Origin: Gnetum montanum
Lineage: Eukaryota > Streptophyta > Gnetopsida > Gnetales > Gnetaceae
Direction of reading: 5' to 3'
DNA length: 60,000 bases
Assembly: GCA_015680685.1 (NCBI GenBank)
Contig: MNCI01001451.1
Coordinates: forward strand, 615,591 to 675,590
Part shown: positions 1-10,669 of the stretch, piece after piece
Layout: every line of letters begins with the position of its first letter
Position numbering within the stretch: position 1 is the stretch's first letter
Notes under the pieces: generated by a model
What the model saw: only the letters and a program-made list of their open reading frames with translations
Databases searched by the model: none
What the model was told of the DNA's origin: nothing
Made by a program: the position numbers and the translations under genes

Positions 1-40
1 CATTTTTCTTCACCATGCAAGCAGGGATACTGTAGTCCTA

Positions 41-830
41 GAATGGAGCACCTACAACCAATGTAGGCTTTGGAGCACTTGTAGCATCATGGCCACCTTG
101 CCATTGCTGATTTTTTGAGCTCTTACCATCAGTTTGGCCTTGAGAGCACTTGTAGCATCATGGCCTCCCACCATTTTGCTAATTTTTTTAGCTCTTGCCA
201 TTGGTTTGGCCTTTGAAGAACTTGAATTATCATGAGCCTCTATCATTTTGTTGATTTTTTGAGCTCTTGCCATTGGTTTGGCTTTTGAAGCATTTGCAAC
301 ATCATGGCCCTCCTACCATTTTGCTACTTTTTTGAGCTCTTGCCATCGATTCAGCCTTTGGAGCACTTGTAGCATCATGGCCCCCTACCATTTTGCTAAT
401 TTTTTGAGCTCTTACCATTGGTTTGACCTTTGGAGAACTTGCAGCGTCATGGCCCCCTTGCCATTTTGCTAGTTTTTTGAGCTCTTGCCATCGGGTGTGG
501 CCTTTGGAGCATTTGCAACATCATGGCCACTTGCCATTTTGTTGATTCTTTTAGCTCTTACCATTAGTTTGGCCTTTGGAGCACTTGTAGCATCATGGCC
601 CCCTTTCCATTTTGTATATTTTTTGAGCTCTTTCCATTGGTTCAGCCTTTTGAACACTTACAGTGTCATGGCCTCCAACATTTTGCTAATTTCTCAAGAA
701 CTTGTCACGGGCATAGCCTTTGGAGCATTTGCAGCATCATCGCCCCCTAGCATTTTACTAGCTTGTTGAACACCTACAATTGGTGTAACCTTTGGAGCAC
801 TTGCAACATCATCACCCTAGCATTTTATTT
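41..830 (-). repeat. 72/73-bp tandem repeat array, about 11 units
   Basis: Units recur at steps of 72 or 73 bp, judged from the recurring word agctctt at about 118, 190, 262, 335, 407, 480, 553 and 626, with decayed units to about 830. Seventy-two is 24 codons. On the minus strand several units read as a lysine-rich 24-residue repeat containing GGHDATSA and KAKLMVRA; the 73-bp steps break the frame. The array lies downstream of element F's pol on F's strand. Known for the family: Tat/Ogre/Retand elements often carry tandem repeats in a hypervariable 3' untranslated region. Assignment to F's 3' region is inference, because F's 3' LTR is not in the window. Whether the 24-codon period ever encoded protein is open. 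Confidence 0.85.
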
Positions 831-1731
831 GCATTTCATGTTTTTTGTGTTTTTCTTGACTTCTTGGAGTTGTGTTTATAGGATGAAATCCCAAGTCATC
901 GTGCAAAAGCGCATCTTATCGTAGCAGTAAGTCACCACATTGCTCTGATGTGCATGATTGGACTAACTATGCCTCCCAAGAGTGCACATCCCCATTACCC
1001 CACTATAGCCTACCTACATCCATCCCTATTCCCCAATCCTCTTACATTCCCCCACGTAATCAATGATTAAAAACCCCTTTGATGCACATGTGTTGTGACT
1101 ATATGGTACTTTCTTCAAGTCAAACTATATAACCTAAGGTAGACATAACATAAGTTGTCTTGTGAATGACCTTTGTTGGCTAGTCAAAGCCTAAGCAAAT
1201 GTAACATAAGTCATCCCAAATAGGAGACACTTGTCCTATAGATGTGATGCGGTTTCACAAGTATCAACCCAAAGCCCATCCAGTGGCATGTAGTCCACTT
1301 GGTGGAAAGCACCCTGAAGTTAGCACTTAGCAATGTGTAAAAACCAAAGTAGGTTCACCTTGCAGCAAAAACAAAAAGAAAGAAACAAAAAGAAAAAAAG
1401 AGAGAGAAAAAAGGAAAAAAACACATTCCCAAGTAATCTAAAAGCACTACAATTTCAAAATCGATCCAGCCCTAAATCCACATTGGCTCTGTCATGAGCA
1501 CTTAGATGAGAGGTCAACGTTTTCAAGGGCAAGCCACACTAGTGACATGGTCACCATCAACTGTGCTAACTCCACATACTACATCCTAATACCTTGTTTG
1601 CAAATTATCTATCTTTTTATCCCTATCACATTACCTACACCTTTTACTCCCAACATACCATTATCCACAGCACTCTTGAGCATGACATAACGACATCTAG
1701 TTAGGTACAAAAGGGTGATATTAGTGCTAGG
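831..1731 (-). other. Probable 3' region of element F, no recognised gene
   Basis: This stretch joins the 72-bp array to the left edge of solo LTR E. If E and one target copy are removed, the integrase frame of F continues open for about 43 codons to near 1600, but I do not recognise the continuation. A nearly pure purine tract at 1363-1425 (adenine-rich with guanines) could be a decayed polypurine tract on the plus strand or simple sequence. Nothing else was identified. Confidence 0.4.
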
Positions 1732-1869
1732 CCTATTGTGATGGTTTATCATTCTTTGTCAACATCACTCAGGCCACTCCTCTAGATGTCAATAAAGAGG
1801 GGCCAATGAGCCACCACCAAATTTGGGCCATGGTGTCTCAACTAGAAATTTTCCTAACTGTCAGCATGA

Positions 1870-2420
1870 TGCCACTTTCTACAAATTTTTCTAAGTGTTG
1901 GGACTACGTTCTCCACTGTCCTAGAGCATAATCAACCCAATGGAGAGTGTAGTCAGCTCAAAACCATTTTTTGTAGATTTTCTAAGTGCTAAGACTACAC
2001 TCTCCATTGTCCTAGAGCATAGTCAGCCTCATGGAGAGCATAGTCAACACAAAGGCTAGTTTTACAAAGCTTTTCTAGGTGTTAAACTAGTCGCTATAGA
2101 ATTTTCTAAGTGCTAAGACTACGCTCTCCATTGTCCTAGAGAGTAGTCAACATGGAGGCCTAGTTTCTTGTATATTTTTCTAAGTATCATGACTACTCTC
2201 TCCATTGCCATGAAGAGTAGTCAAGTGTAGTCAATTGGAAGCTAATTTTTTGCAAGTTTTGGCAAGTGCTGGGACTATGCTTATCCCTAGTCAAGAGCAT
2301 AGTTAGCCTTCCATGGAGAGCATAGTTAACACATAGCTAGTTTTTCCAAAATATTTTTTAAGTGTTGGACTACGCTCTTCCCCAGTCCAGAGTGTAGTCA
2401 AGCATAGTTAACTAGAATAG
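1870..2420 (+). repeat. Hairpin subrepeats in U3 of LTR E
   Basis: A degenerate motif recurs about every 100-130 bp: a short run such as ctaagtgttggg, then GACTACGCTCT, a spacer of about 10 bp, then AGAGCATAGTC. The two 11-base arms are near-perfect reverse complements, so each unit can fold. The same motif family fills the matching U3 of LTR C (about 50160-50760). It lies upstream of the TATA box, where plant LTRs often carry enhancer-like repeats. Confidence 0.75.
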
Positions 2421-2791
2421 TCTCCAAAGGCCTTCACACTACAAGACCAGCACTTTGTTCAACTCCAACTCACCTCCAACAAGCACAGTTAGCAAAATGC
2501 ATTTTTGTTGTATTCTGTTTTATCCCCAAATTGTAACTATGCTTTACCCCCACTCAAGATAGTGGACAGCGTAGTCCCAGAGCATAGCCTTTGAAGTTGC
2601 ATTTTTTTAAGTACATTGCAATTCTCTCAATGCATAAACATGCACTTGGTAGCATAGTCATAGTCTTGTAGTCTTGTAGAGTTTGGCATAATAGAGTAGA
2701 GTACAACACCACTAGCCCTAGTGGAGAGCGTAGTTCCAATTGTCCTACTACTACATAGTAGTCTCTCCACATTTTGTGCAAAACCTAGCCC

Positions 2792-2799
2792 TATAAATA
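2792..2799 (+). promoter_or_regulatory. TATA box of LTR E
   Basis: TATAAATA sits inside the 17-base string agccctataaataccct, which is also present in LTR C (reverse complement, TATA at 49767-49774) although the flanks have diverged. Its position, about 1055 bp into the LTR, implies a long U3 and an R-U5 of about 690 bp. Confidence 0.75.
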
Positions 2800-3490
2800 C
2801 CCTTTCTCTCAGTGTTTTAGGATTTGAAAAAAATTTGAAGCATTGGCACATTTGGATTAGCAAGAAAGGCATTCCAATGAACTAGAGAGAGGCAAAGTTG
2901 TGAACCACCGTAGGACACCGTAGCCCACTGTACATCGAGGTGGACAACCTGGTAGGCATAGACACCATGGTAGAACATCAATCCTCATAGCCATACATCC
3001 TTAAGATTGTGACTACACTATCCACTATTCCTATTAGACACGGTGTACCTTCTCATCCCTTTTAGAGTTAACTACACTCAACCCCATTTGGGGTGGTGTT
3101 CCATGCTCTCTTGCTTTCTTTCTATGCATTTTTAACATTTTTACTTGCATTTTTCAGCATTTTACTTGCATTTTATGCTATATTAGCACATAACCATGCT
3201 TGGGTGGTGGTCCCAGCATGTTGACACCTTCGTTTCTCATTGAAACCTTTGACTACGCTCACCCTTGTTAACATCGTTGACACCGTGGGAACACTTAGCA
3301 TTATTTTGCATTAGCATTGTAGTTAACTATACTACACACCCAGTTGCATTTGGTAAGTCCCTATTCAATTAACAAAACTACTTAGGGCATCCCATCTGCA
3401 CCTCTAGTAGGCCCTCATGTAGAAGTAGGATCAAATTGTGTGCCAGTGAACCCCTTGGTGTTCCAGCCACTGATGTTTTTGATTGCTATA

Positions 3491-4200
3491 GCTATAAGGG
3501 GTCATGTTAGTTTCCATGAAATAGGTTATTCTATATGTCCATAGTGCATGGACAAGCTACTCATGCCACTTTTTCTTGCTATTATTAAGAATCTTATTGA
3601 GCAAGTTGATGATGATCTTGCTTCTTGCTTTTGCTTGTCCATTGGCTAGAGGGTGGTAAGATGATGAGAAAGAATGCTTAATGCCTAGTTTGTGATAGAA
3701 ATCCTTGGCATCTTGTTTGCTAAATTGAGGTCCATTATTCATAGCTATGATCATGGGTATGTTAAAATGAGCTACAATGTTAACTAGGATAAATTTGTAA
3801 ACTTTTTTAGATGTGGTTTTCCTTAGGGAAATAGCCTCAACCCACTTGGTAGAGTATTTGGTTGCAGTGATGATGAAGCTATGTCCTATGGAAGACTAGA
3901 CAGTATAGGTCCAATGATATCCAATCTCCATTGTTGAAATGACCATGTTATCTAGGTTATATGTAACTTAGTTGGTGATACATGTATCAAGTTGCTATAT
4001 CATTGGCATGTATCACATCACTTAACCTTTGGAGATAGCCATTTTTCATATGGGGCCAATAGTAGCCTAACTGTCTAATCTTAGTGGTGATGGCTCTAGG
4101 TCCTATATGTCCTCTATAAAAACCTTCATGAACCTCCTCTGCGACTATTCTATTTTTGGTTTTACCTAAGCACTTTAGGTGTATGCCATCATAGGATTGT
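3491..4200 (-). pseudogene. Integrase core of element F, broken
   Basis: The catalytic core is readable: TKWVEA, NNGPQF, a YHPLANGQA stretch, then ALWTYR and finally TPYS where solo LTR E cuts in. All three acidic catalytic positions appear changed: the first Asp site reads ATKYSTKW, the second reads NNG instead of DNG, and the Glu site reads GQAKA instead of GQAEA. A TAG interrupts the stretch after KKWHE. The zinc-finger part upstream (about 4000-4200) is only faintly recognisable. The gene cannot encode a working integrase. Confidence 0.9.
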
Positions 4201-4241
4201 TGACATAATGTATTATCATCTATGATGACATATCACTTTGA

Positions 4242-4445
4242 TCACTTGTGTATGGCATCCTTTTGAGCAATAGTCAGGCCTTTTGAGGATTCACCATGCA
4301 TAAGGAAAAATTTTATATCATCATACCATTCCTTGGAAGGAGCAGTATGAATGATAGCCATAAAGGTATCCTTAGTGTCCTGTGTGATGGGAGTAGCATA
4401 GTCCATGATTAAGGTAGGTAACTTAATAAACACATTTGGTATCAC
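4242..4445 (-). pseudogene. RNase H to integrase linker of element F
   Basis: A 67-codon uninterrupted segment begins MIPNVFIKLPTL and ends GLTIAQKDAIHK. Its position between aRNH and integrase, and its acidic DW-like region followed by a basic QK end, fit the linker that precedes the zinc-binding domain in Tat pol proteins. The start Met is simply where the open stretch begins, not a real initiation codon. Confidence 0.6.
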
Positions 4446-4639
4446 ACTAAGGGCTAATGTTGCAATTGCATTAGCTATAGCATTTTTTTTCTAGGTATGT
4501 GTTGGAGATTAACATCTATGAATTTTTGTAATAACTACTTCCCTAAGTCATAGTAAGGTTTTAAGTGCTTAGCTTTACATGCATAGACTTCAATTACTTG
4601 GTTAACCATGATTTGTGAATTACATTTTATGGCTAGGCA

Positions 4640-4860
4640 TCTAATTCCTAGGTCATGCTACCATTATTCCTCTAATCAAACTCTCATATTCTACTATGTT
4701 CTTGGTACATGAAAATCCAAAAATGATAGGCAAAGGACTAGATCTCATTAGATGTGAATGTTATGATGGCAACAACACTAGCCCNGTGCGGGTTGAAGCT
4801 CCATCGAAGTTCATGACTACCTCATAACCCTCATGTACTTGGCTAACTATGTTAATGTGT
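4640..4860 (-). pseudogene. Archaeal-type RNase H (aRNH) of element F
   Basis: Downstream of the gypsy RNase H and before integrase the frame reads NFDGAST, then after an indel GFSCTKNIVEYESLIRGI. This matches the Tat-lineage second RNase H, in which the Asp of FDGA and the Glu of the EYEAL-like motif are catalytic. The base at 4785 is N. About 190 codons downstream, 4242-4445 encodes an uninterrupted linker segment ending QKDAIHK that joins to the integrase zinc finger. Confidence 0.7.
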
Positions 4861-4899
4861 TCATCAAGAAATTCAGGATCTATGGCTACTTGGTCATCA

Positions 4900-6180
4900 A
4901 TAGGTGAAACTATAAGTTGTACAGCTATAGCTTGACCTTTTGTTAAGGATCAAGAGATGTAATGGATGTTAAAATCCATGTTTATGGCTTTCCATTGGGC
5001 TATATAGTTACTTTCATAGATGTTGATCATTGTGACTCTAAGTATGTTGTCATTGTAAATTATGTTGATTTGGCTTTTGAAGATGTGGTGTCTCCATTTC
5101 TTCAAAGAGAAGATTTGCTAGACAATACTTTTGCACTTTAGTGTATCAAGTCTCATGGGCAACTAACACATGGCTAAGGTAGTATAAAGGTATTTCTGCT
5201 CCATCATCACATTTCTACTAGAGTAGAGAGGCAATGGATGTATTAGAGATGGTGACATAAATGTAAGATGATTTACCCTCTTATGGAGGATAGAATATTA
5301 GTAGTTGTGTCAACTTTTACTTAAGGTTTTCAAAGGCCTCTTGGCACTGAGCCATTCACTCATAGTGAACTCTTTTCTTAAGCAAGTGTTGCATGGGCTG
5401 TAACTTATTCGTAATCCTAGTGATAAACCTATGAATAAACTATAATCTACCTTGTAATCCCCAAAGCTCTTTAAGGTTGGTAGTCACTGCTAATTTGGAT
5501 ATAGCCTTAACCTTATCAGGATCTATGTGTATCCCTACTTTAGAGACTACAAAGCCAAGCATCTTATCGGTCTTAACATTGAAGACATACTTTTTAAGAT
5601 TGAACCTAAGCTTGTATTTGAGGCATCATGTAAGCATAAGATCTAGGTCATTAGCATGGTCATTGATCATCTTGGACTTCACGACTATGTCATCTACATA
5701 AACATTAAGTAAGCCTAGCATGTAATCTCTGAAGATATAGGTCATGGCTCTCTGGTATGTCACTCTAACATTCTTAAGGCCAAAGGGCATCGTGGTATAA
5801 CAAAACGTACCCCATGGGATCATAAAGGTTATGCTAAGTTGGTGCTATAGGTTGATCCTAATTTGGTTATATCCTAAGAATCCATCCATAAAGGACAACA
5901 AGCCATGTCCAGCTGTAGTATCGATAAGTTGATTAATACTAGGTAAAGGAAAGTTATCCTTGATAGTTGCTTTTTTTTAGATCTCAAAAATTAATGCAAA
6001 CACATATACTTCCATTTTTCCTAGGGACCACCACTATGTTGGATACCCATTCTACATAATTGAAAACCCTAATGAAACTTGCTTGGTAGAGCTTTGAGAT
6101 TTCATCGTGAACTGTCAAGGCCAAATCAAGTCTAATATTGTGCAATTTCTTCTTAACTGGTCTAATGGTAAGATCCACTA
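4900..6180 (-). pseudogene. Reverse transcriptase and gypsy RNase H of element F
   Basis: The RT N-terminal segment (5984-6178) reads DLTIRPVKKKLHNIRLDLA, then EWVSNIVVVPRKNGS, the Tat-type fingers region. The palm follows at 5626-5823 with FGLKNVRVTYQRAM and an intact catalytic YVDD at about 5690. Thumb and RNase H follow to about 4900, with KKWRHHIF and the closing motif SLTKGQAIAVQL. Several indels and stops divide it. It would copy element RNA and remove the RNA strand of the hybrid if it were intact. Residues are as seen; frame joins are inferred from family order. Confidence 0.9.
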
Positions 6181-6575
6181 TGATGTTGTGCTAGACTAGA
6201 CATGGGTCTAGGCTTGACATATCTTCATATGACTAGGCAAATGCCTTTATGTTGTTCTATAAGACTTTGGTAATGTCTTGGATACATTGAGGCTCTAGTA
6301 AGGAACTTAGTTTAAGGGTTTTCTCCTTACCACTATGTGTTGTGATAGGAACCTCAACTAGAGAGTCTTTGGTTATGTCTCCTACTTCTAAGTCAAGGGT
6401 TTTGACTAGGTTTTCATGCCATTCTAGAGGTTTCTCTATACAGGCTATGTGGTCTACAAGACTCTCAGGCTCAAGATCTAGGTAATTAGGGTTGACACAT
6501 CATTTAATATCATTGTGAGGTCCATGTAGATACAAAGGCAAACTAATTTGCTCTTAGGTACTCATACTTTGATCC
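6181..6575 (-). pseudogene. Region upstream of RT in element F
   Basis: The minus strand stays in one coding-like frame from about 6575 to the RT start, with fragments such as NYLDLEPESLVDHIACIE and SLLEPQCIQDITKVL. The few stops are TAG codons. It resembles the acidic spacer before RT in Tat pol proteins. No protease motif was found in it. The first coding codons follow an AG dinucleotide, so a spliced start is possible. Confidence 0.6.
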
Positions 6576-7399
6576 TACATGTAAACCAAAAGCATATTAA
6601 GTGGAACCTAGGTAAAATTGAATAAATAATGTTAACATGCCATAAAACACATGCAAATCTAATGCAATCAAGGCCATCTAAGGTCATCAGTGAGATAAGG
6701 TCAATTTGCAAAGTATAATAGAGGCAAACAAAGATCAAACCATGGAAAAAATAGGAATTAAGGCTATAAATGATCAATAAAGTTCATAATTTTTCTAGTT
6801 TTAGGCCTTAATGGCCCATGATGCTAGTTTATAGTCTTGGTTGACTATGATGCTAGTTTCAGGCCTTAGTAGGCCATGGTCATATGGTGTCAAATGATGG
6901 TCAAGGAAGGTCAAACCCCACTATTTGATAGCATTTAAAGATCAAAAAAAGGTAAACAAAGCTATAATAAGATAAACAATGAATATATAAGGTTGTATGA
7001 AGGCTATAGAAGGTCAACCAGGTCATCAAGGCAACATAAGTCCTACAACAAGCTAAAACATTACATAGTAAGGCAAAAATCAAGTAGAATAGGCCATATA
7101 TGATAAAATTTGGCTAATATAGATAACAATGGTTAGTTTTTGCTAGTTTTAGGTGTTAGAAGGTCATGTTTTAGGGAAACAAGGCTATTCAATGAGTTTA
7201 GACATCAATTAGGACTATTTGGATCAAAAAATCAAGTGTTTTGATGGTTCCATGTTGATGGACCCTTAGTGTGAAAACCAAGGAAAATAGGTTTTGGGAT
7301 ACTTAGAGATACAAAATCAAGGTTTCAAGACCTTCCCAAGGTAACACAAGATCAGATCCATCAGAATTGAGCACTCTAAAGGTCTATAAAGGCCAAAAA
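6576..7399. other. AT-rich stretch without recognised genes
   Basis: No coding frame of family-like character was seen. The words aaggtca and gatgctagttt(ca/ta) recur, for example near 6810-6870, so part of it may be degenerate repeat. It could be an intron or leader of F, or the start of whatever carries the next array. Confidence 0.4.
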
Positions 7400-9075
7400 G
7401 CAAGTTCTAAAGCCTTCCCCCCTTATTTCCACATTGGCCACCATGGAAATGAGGGGATTTATCATGGAGAATCAAAATCAAAGCAAAAATAAGATCAAAT
7501 ATGGCAAAATAGGTAGCTGGAATCTAGATTTGGAACTTGCACATTTTTTGTCTTTGTTCTAAGGCAATTCGAGGTAAGTTTAAGTGTTGAGATGTGTCAA
7601 AATGGCTTTCCCCCTCATTTTCCATGCTAGAAACAATATACATAGGAAGAAAAATAGTGGGACACTTTTTTTATGAATTTAGACTAATTTAGAAACATTT
7701 TGACTAGGTTTCTAGGCCCCTAGGACTATAGAATTTAATTTTGAAATTTTTCAATTGATTTTGGGCACATTTGAAGGTTGTTGAAGGGTACTTAAGGTCT
7801 TCTCCCCTGTTTCCATGCTAGGGAAGTTACTCAAACATGGAAAAATGGGGGAAATGAGTTTTGAAGGTTGAAATAAGGTTAGACAAGAAAAATATTGAGG
7901 CTATGAGGTCTTGGGCATCTTCAATGTAGATCTTTGGCTTCTAGGAGTGTCATCTTGTTACCCGAAGTGGAAAAGTAGCTTCCTCCCCTTGTTTTAACAT
8001 TGGAGAAGTTACTTTAGCATGGAATAAGGAATAATCTTAGATCTAGACCAATTTAGATGAAAATTAACCATACATGTCACCTTTTGGAGTTATCAGGGTC
8101 ATGGGCTATGGACCCATGTCAAAATTAATAGTTTCGAGCATTCCTAAGTCATTTTTTTTATATTATCACATTTTTTCATGCTATGGATTGAGAGATAAAT
8201 GTGGAAAACTATGGGAAACAACATTTTGGCCATCTAGGATTAGTCTTGTGAAGTTTAAGGGCTCGAATGGCTACTGCCAAGGTTCTAGAGTGCATAAAAG
8301 GTCATTTAATGTCATTCTGAGGCGTTTGGGAGCTCTAAAAAAGTTCCCCTTAAGTTTCCATGCTAGGGATACTATCCCCAACATGGAAAAATGGATCCTC
8401 AATGTGAAAGAACCATGCAACTTAGCTCTATGCCAATTTTCACCTTAATCAACTACTCATGTTAGCCTATGGGGCTACCAAGGTCGAGGACTAGGGTTTG
8501 GTGTCAAATTTTGGTTATTTTTGATATTTCTAAGAATTTTTTGGGCTTCCCCCATTTTTTCCACATTAGTACTAGGATGCTCAATATGGAAAACTAGGGG
8601 AAATAAAATTTTGACCTTTTGACATCAATTTCTTGTAGTTTAAAGGCTCCAAATGATGTTGGAAGGATCTTAGAGTGCATGCAAGTCTAGTTAATGTTGT
8701 TCTAATGTAGTTATGGATCTCAAATGGGTCTCTCCCTTAGTTTTCATGCTAAGCAGCATGAAGGAAAAACTTCCTAGTGTGGAGACACCATAAAACTTAG
8801 ATCTAGCCTAGTTCTGACTTCAATTGACCATGCATGTTAGCCTTCAAGGCTATCGAGGTTGAAGAGTAGGGTTTGGAGTTAAAATTGATCAGTTTATAGG
8901 TTTTCCAAGTGGTTTTTGAGCTTTACCTTCTTTTTCCACACTATGGATAGTATGCCCAACATTTGCATCACTTTTGATCATGCATGTAGGTTCTTGAGGT
9001 TGCTAGTGGTGATGGTCAATCCCTGATGTTCAAATTTTGCTATTTTGAAGGTTGATGAGTGGTTTTTGGGCTACC

Positions 9076-9118
<43 letters not shown>

Positions 9119-10240
9119 AGCNCAACATGAAAAATTATGGGAAAATATTTTTTGCCCTTTATGGTCACTTTGGATCATGCATGTAGGCTTCCAGGATTGC
9201 TAGTGTCGACTGCTAACATTTGATGTTGAAATTTGGTTGTTTCAAGGGTCTCTAGGATATTTTTTAACTTCTCCTCCTTTTTCCATGTTTGGGATTCCAT
9301 GCTCAGCAAGGAAAATTTTGGGGAAGGGAATTTTATCTTTTTATGATCAATCTAGCTATGCATGAGTGTTCGCAAGGTTGTTGGTGTTGGCCATCAATGC
9401 CTAAGGTTAAGAACTTGTTATTTTGGAGACTGTGAGGGGGTTTTTAGGCTTACCCCTTCCATCCATGCTAAGTATGAAAGGCTTAGCATGGAATAGGTCT
9501 CCCATAGTAAATAAAATTAGATCTAGGCCAAATTAATAGCTGATCAACCATGCTTGTCAACCTCTAGGGTTGCCGATGTCAATGGTAAATGTTGGGTGTC
9601 AAGATTCAATAGTTTGGAGGCTTCTAAGTGTCTCATGCAATCTCCCCCCCTTTCATCCATGGTGGGAATGATGGCCCCAATATATACAAGAGGAGGATGG
9701 TAGTTTTGTGCCATATTTAACCACTTTTGGGACTTTTGGAAGCTTTTGGTAGGGTCTAGGGATCACTAGGCATCATGAAATGGCCATTAGATATACAATT
9801 TAGGTTATTTTTAGCTTCCCCGATCTATCCATGCTAAGGGTGAGAGGCTCAATATGGAAGAAGCTTTCCCCAATGTGAAAAACACTAAATCCTAGATTTT
9901 GGATAGTTTTGACTAGGTTTGGTAGGGTTCCAAGGTTGTCAAAGATGCTTACAATGGCTCTAGATCATGTTGGGTTCATTTTGGGGTTAAACATATGCTA
10001 GATGGGTGTTGGGGGGTAAGATTGGGTGTTATCCCCATTCTTCCACACTAGGCACTACTACCCTAGCATGGAAACCCATGGTATCTAGCTTTGTTCATGT
10101 CTTACCCACTTTTGAAAACTTGGGTTGGAAAAGGTAGGTTTGGGATATCAAAAATAGCAAAATATTTGTAATTGTAAAATAATTGGCATGTTTCCATGTT
10201 GGGAATGCTATTCCTAGCATGGATGCATGGGGTTAAGGTT
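7400..10240. repeat. Hairpin-unit tandem array 1, about 16 units of about 185 bp
   Basis: A core recurs near 7420, 7606, 7798, 7985, 8350, 8553, 8735, 8935, 9090, 9275, 9450, 9650, 9825, 10035 and 10195. Spacing is mostly 160-210 bp, with one double step. The core is a pyrimidine run (cttcccc), then TTTCCATGCTAGGGA, a short loop, then a partner such as AACATGGAAAAA followed by ggggaaa. The arms are inverted repeats, so each core can form a hairpin. Units are too diverged to be a young satellite. The element owning it is not proven; its design matches the U3 arrays of LTRs E, C and A. Confidence 0.8.
9077..9118. repeat. Poly-C run (42 nt) next to an N
   Basis: Forty-two consecutive C residues lie inside one unit of hairpin array 1, followed by an ambiguous base at 9122. 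The unit's pyrimidine run is normally only 4-9 C. The length is likely inflated by sequencing or assembly slippage. Confidence 0.9.
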
Positions 10241-10669
10241 TCCATAAGGTTTTAAGAGTCAAAATTGGCAAAAATCTCAGTATTGGTGCAAGTTTTGGTT
10301 AATAATGAAGGCACAAGGTGGGACCCACAATCTAGAAAATTTAAAAGTTTTGAAAAAATAAGTGGTACCAATGAGAATTAGCCTTTTTCCCCTTGTACTT
10401 TAGTACACTTGTAGTTATGGTGCACTGAATTGGAAATTGGGGGTTTTAAGTTGTGTATTTAGGTTTTAGATGTGATATTATTAGCGAATCTCATAAGTTT
10501 TCATCACAATTTTCATTCTACATCAATAGTGCATTGGAGGAAAGCTCTAGCAAAGGTTCTTGTGGTAGCAACAAACATTTCTCAATGTGGAAGCCTCCTA
10601 CCTTTCTCATAGCTAGCATTGATCACTCATCCTTCTCAGTTTTTAGCCATTCCCAACATTGAGCTTGCC
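10241..10669 (+). other. Possible 5' flank of the spliced pseudogene
   Basis: Sequence between array 1 and the candidate start codon at 10670. An open stretch at 10453-10662 has no recognised similarity and may be leader. No clear TATA box was seen. Confidence 0.3.

Larger units (their letters stand above)
1737..3490 (+). mobile_element. Solo LTR E (1754 bp) of a Tat-like element
   Basis: The segment aligns along most of its length with the reverse complement of 49092-50837 (1746 bp), which has a primer site next to its 3' edge and is therefore an LTR. It starts TGTGATGG and ends GATTGCTATA. The flanks are cctat (1732-1736) and gctat (3491-3495), a 5-bp target duplication with one mismatch. 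It is inserted, in opposite orientation, into the integrase coding region of element F right after the codons for TPYS. With one LTR, no internal region and a target duplication, it reads as a solo LTR left by recombination. The exact 5' edge is less certain than the 3' edge. Confidence 0.8.
3491..6575 (-). mobile_element. Element F: Tat-lineage Ty3/gypsy pol remnant
   Basis: The minus strand reads, in order, an RT N-terminal extension, RT, gypsy RNase H, archaeal-type RNase H and integrase. This is the usual Tat domain order. Stops and frameshifts occur throughout and many stops are TAG where Gln or Trp is expected. The coding start at about 6575 follows the string catgtag, which could be a 3' splice site; an intron before pol is known in the related Ogre elements, but I cannot find gag or protease upstream. 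The integrase is cut by solo LTR E. No LTR of F itself was identified. Confidence 0.85.

Noticed and set aside
278-769. Plus-strand open stretches across the 72-bp array
   Set aside because: They are the complement of the same repeat unit; the minus-strand reading is no worse and matches F's orientation.
2792-3490. Antisense extra ORF with its own promoter downstream of F's pol
   Set aside because: The segment is better explained as a solo LTR in opposite orientation: it matches an LTR with an adjacent PBS, and has a target duplication.
8074-8448. Plus-strand open stretch of 124 codons
   Set aside because: It spans two hairpin units of array 1 without family resemblance; its openness follows from the repeat, not from coding.
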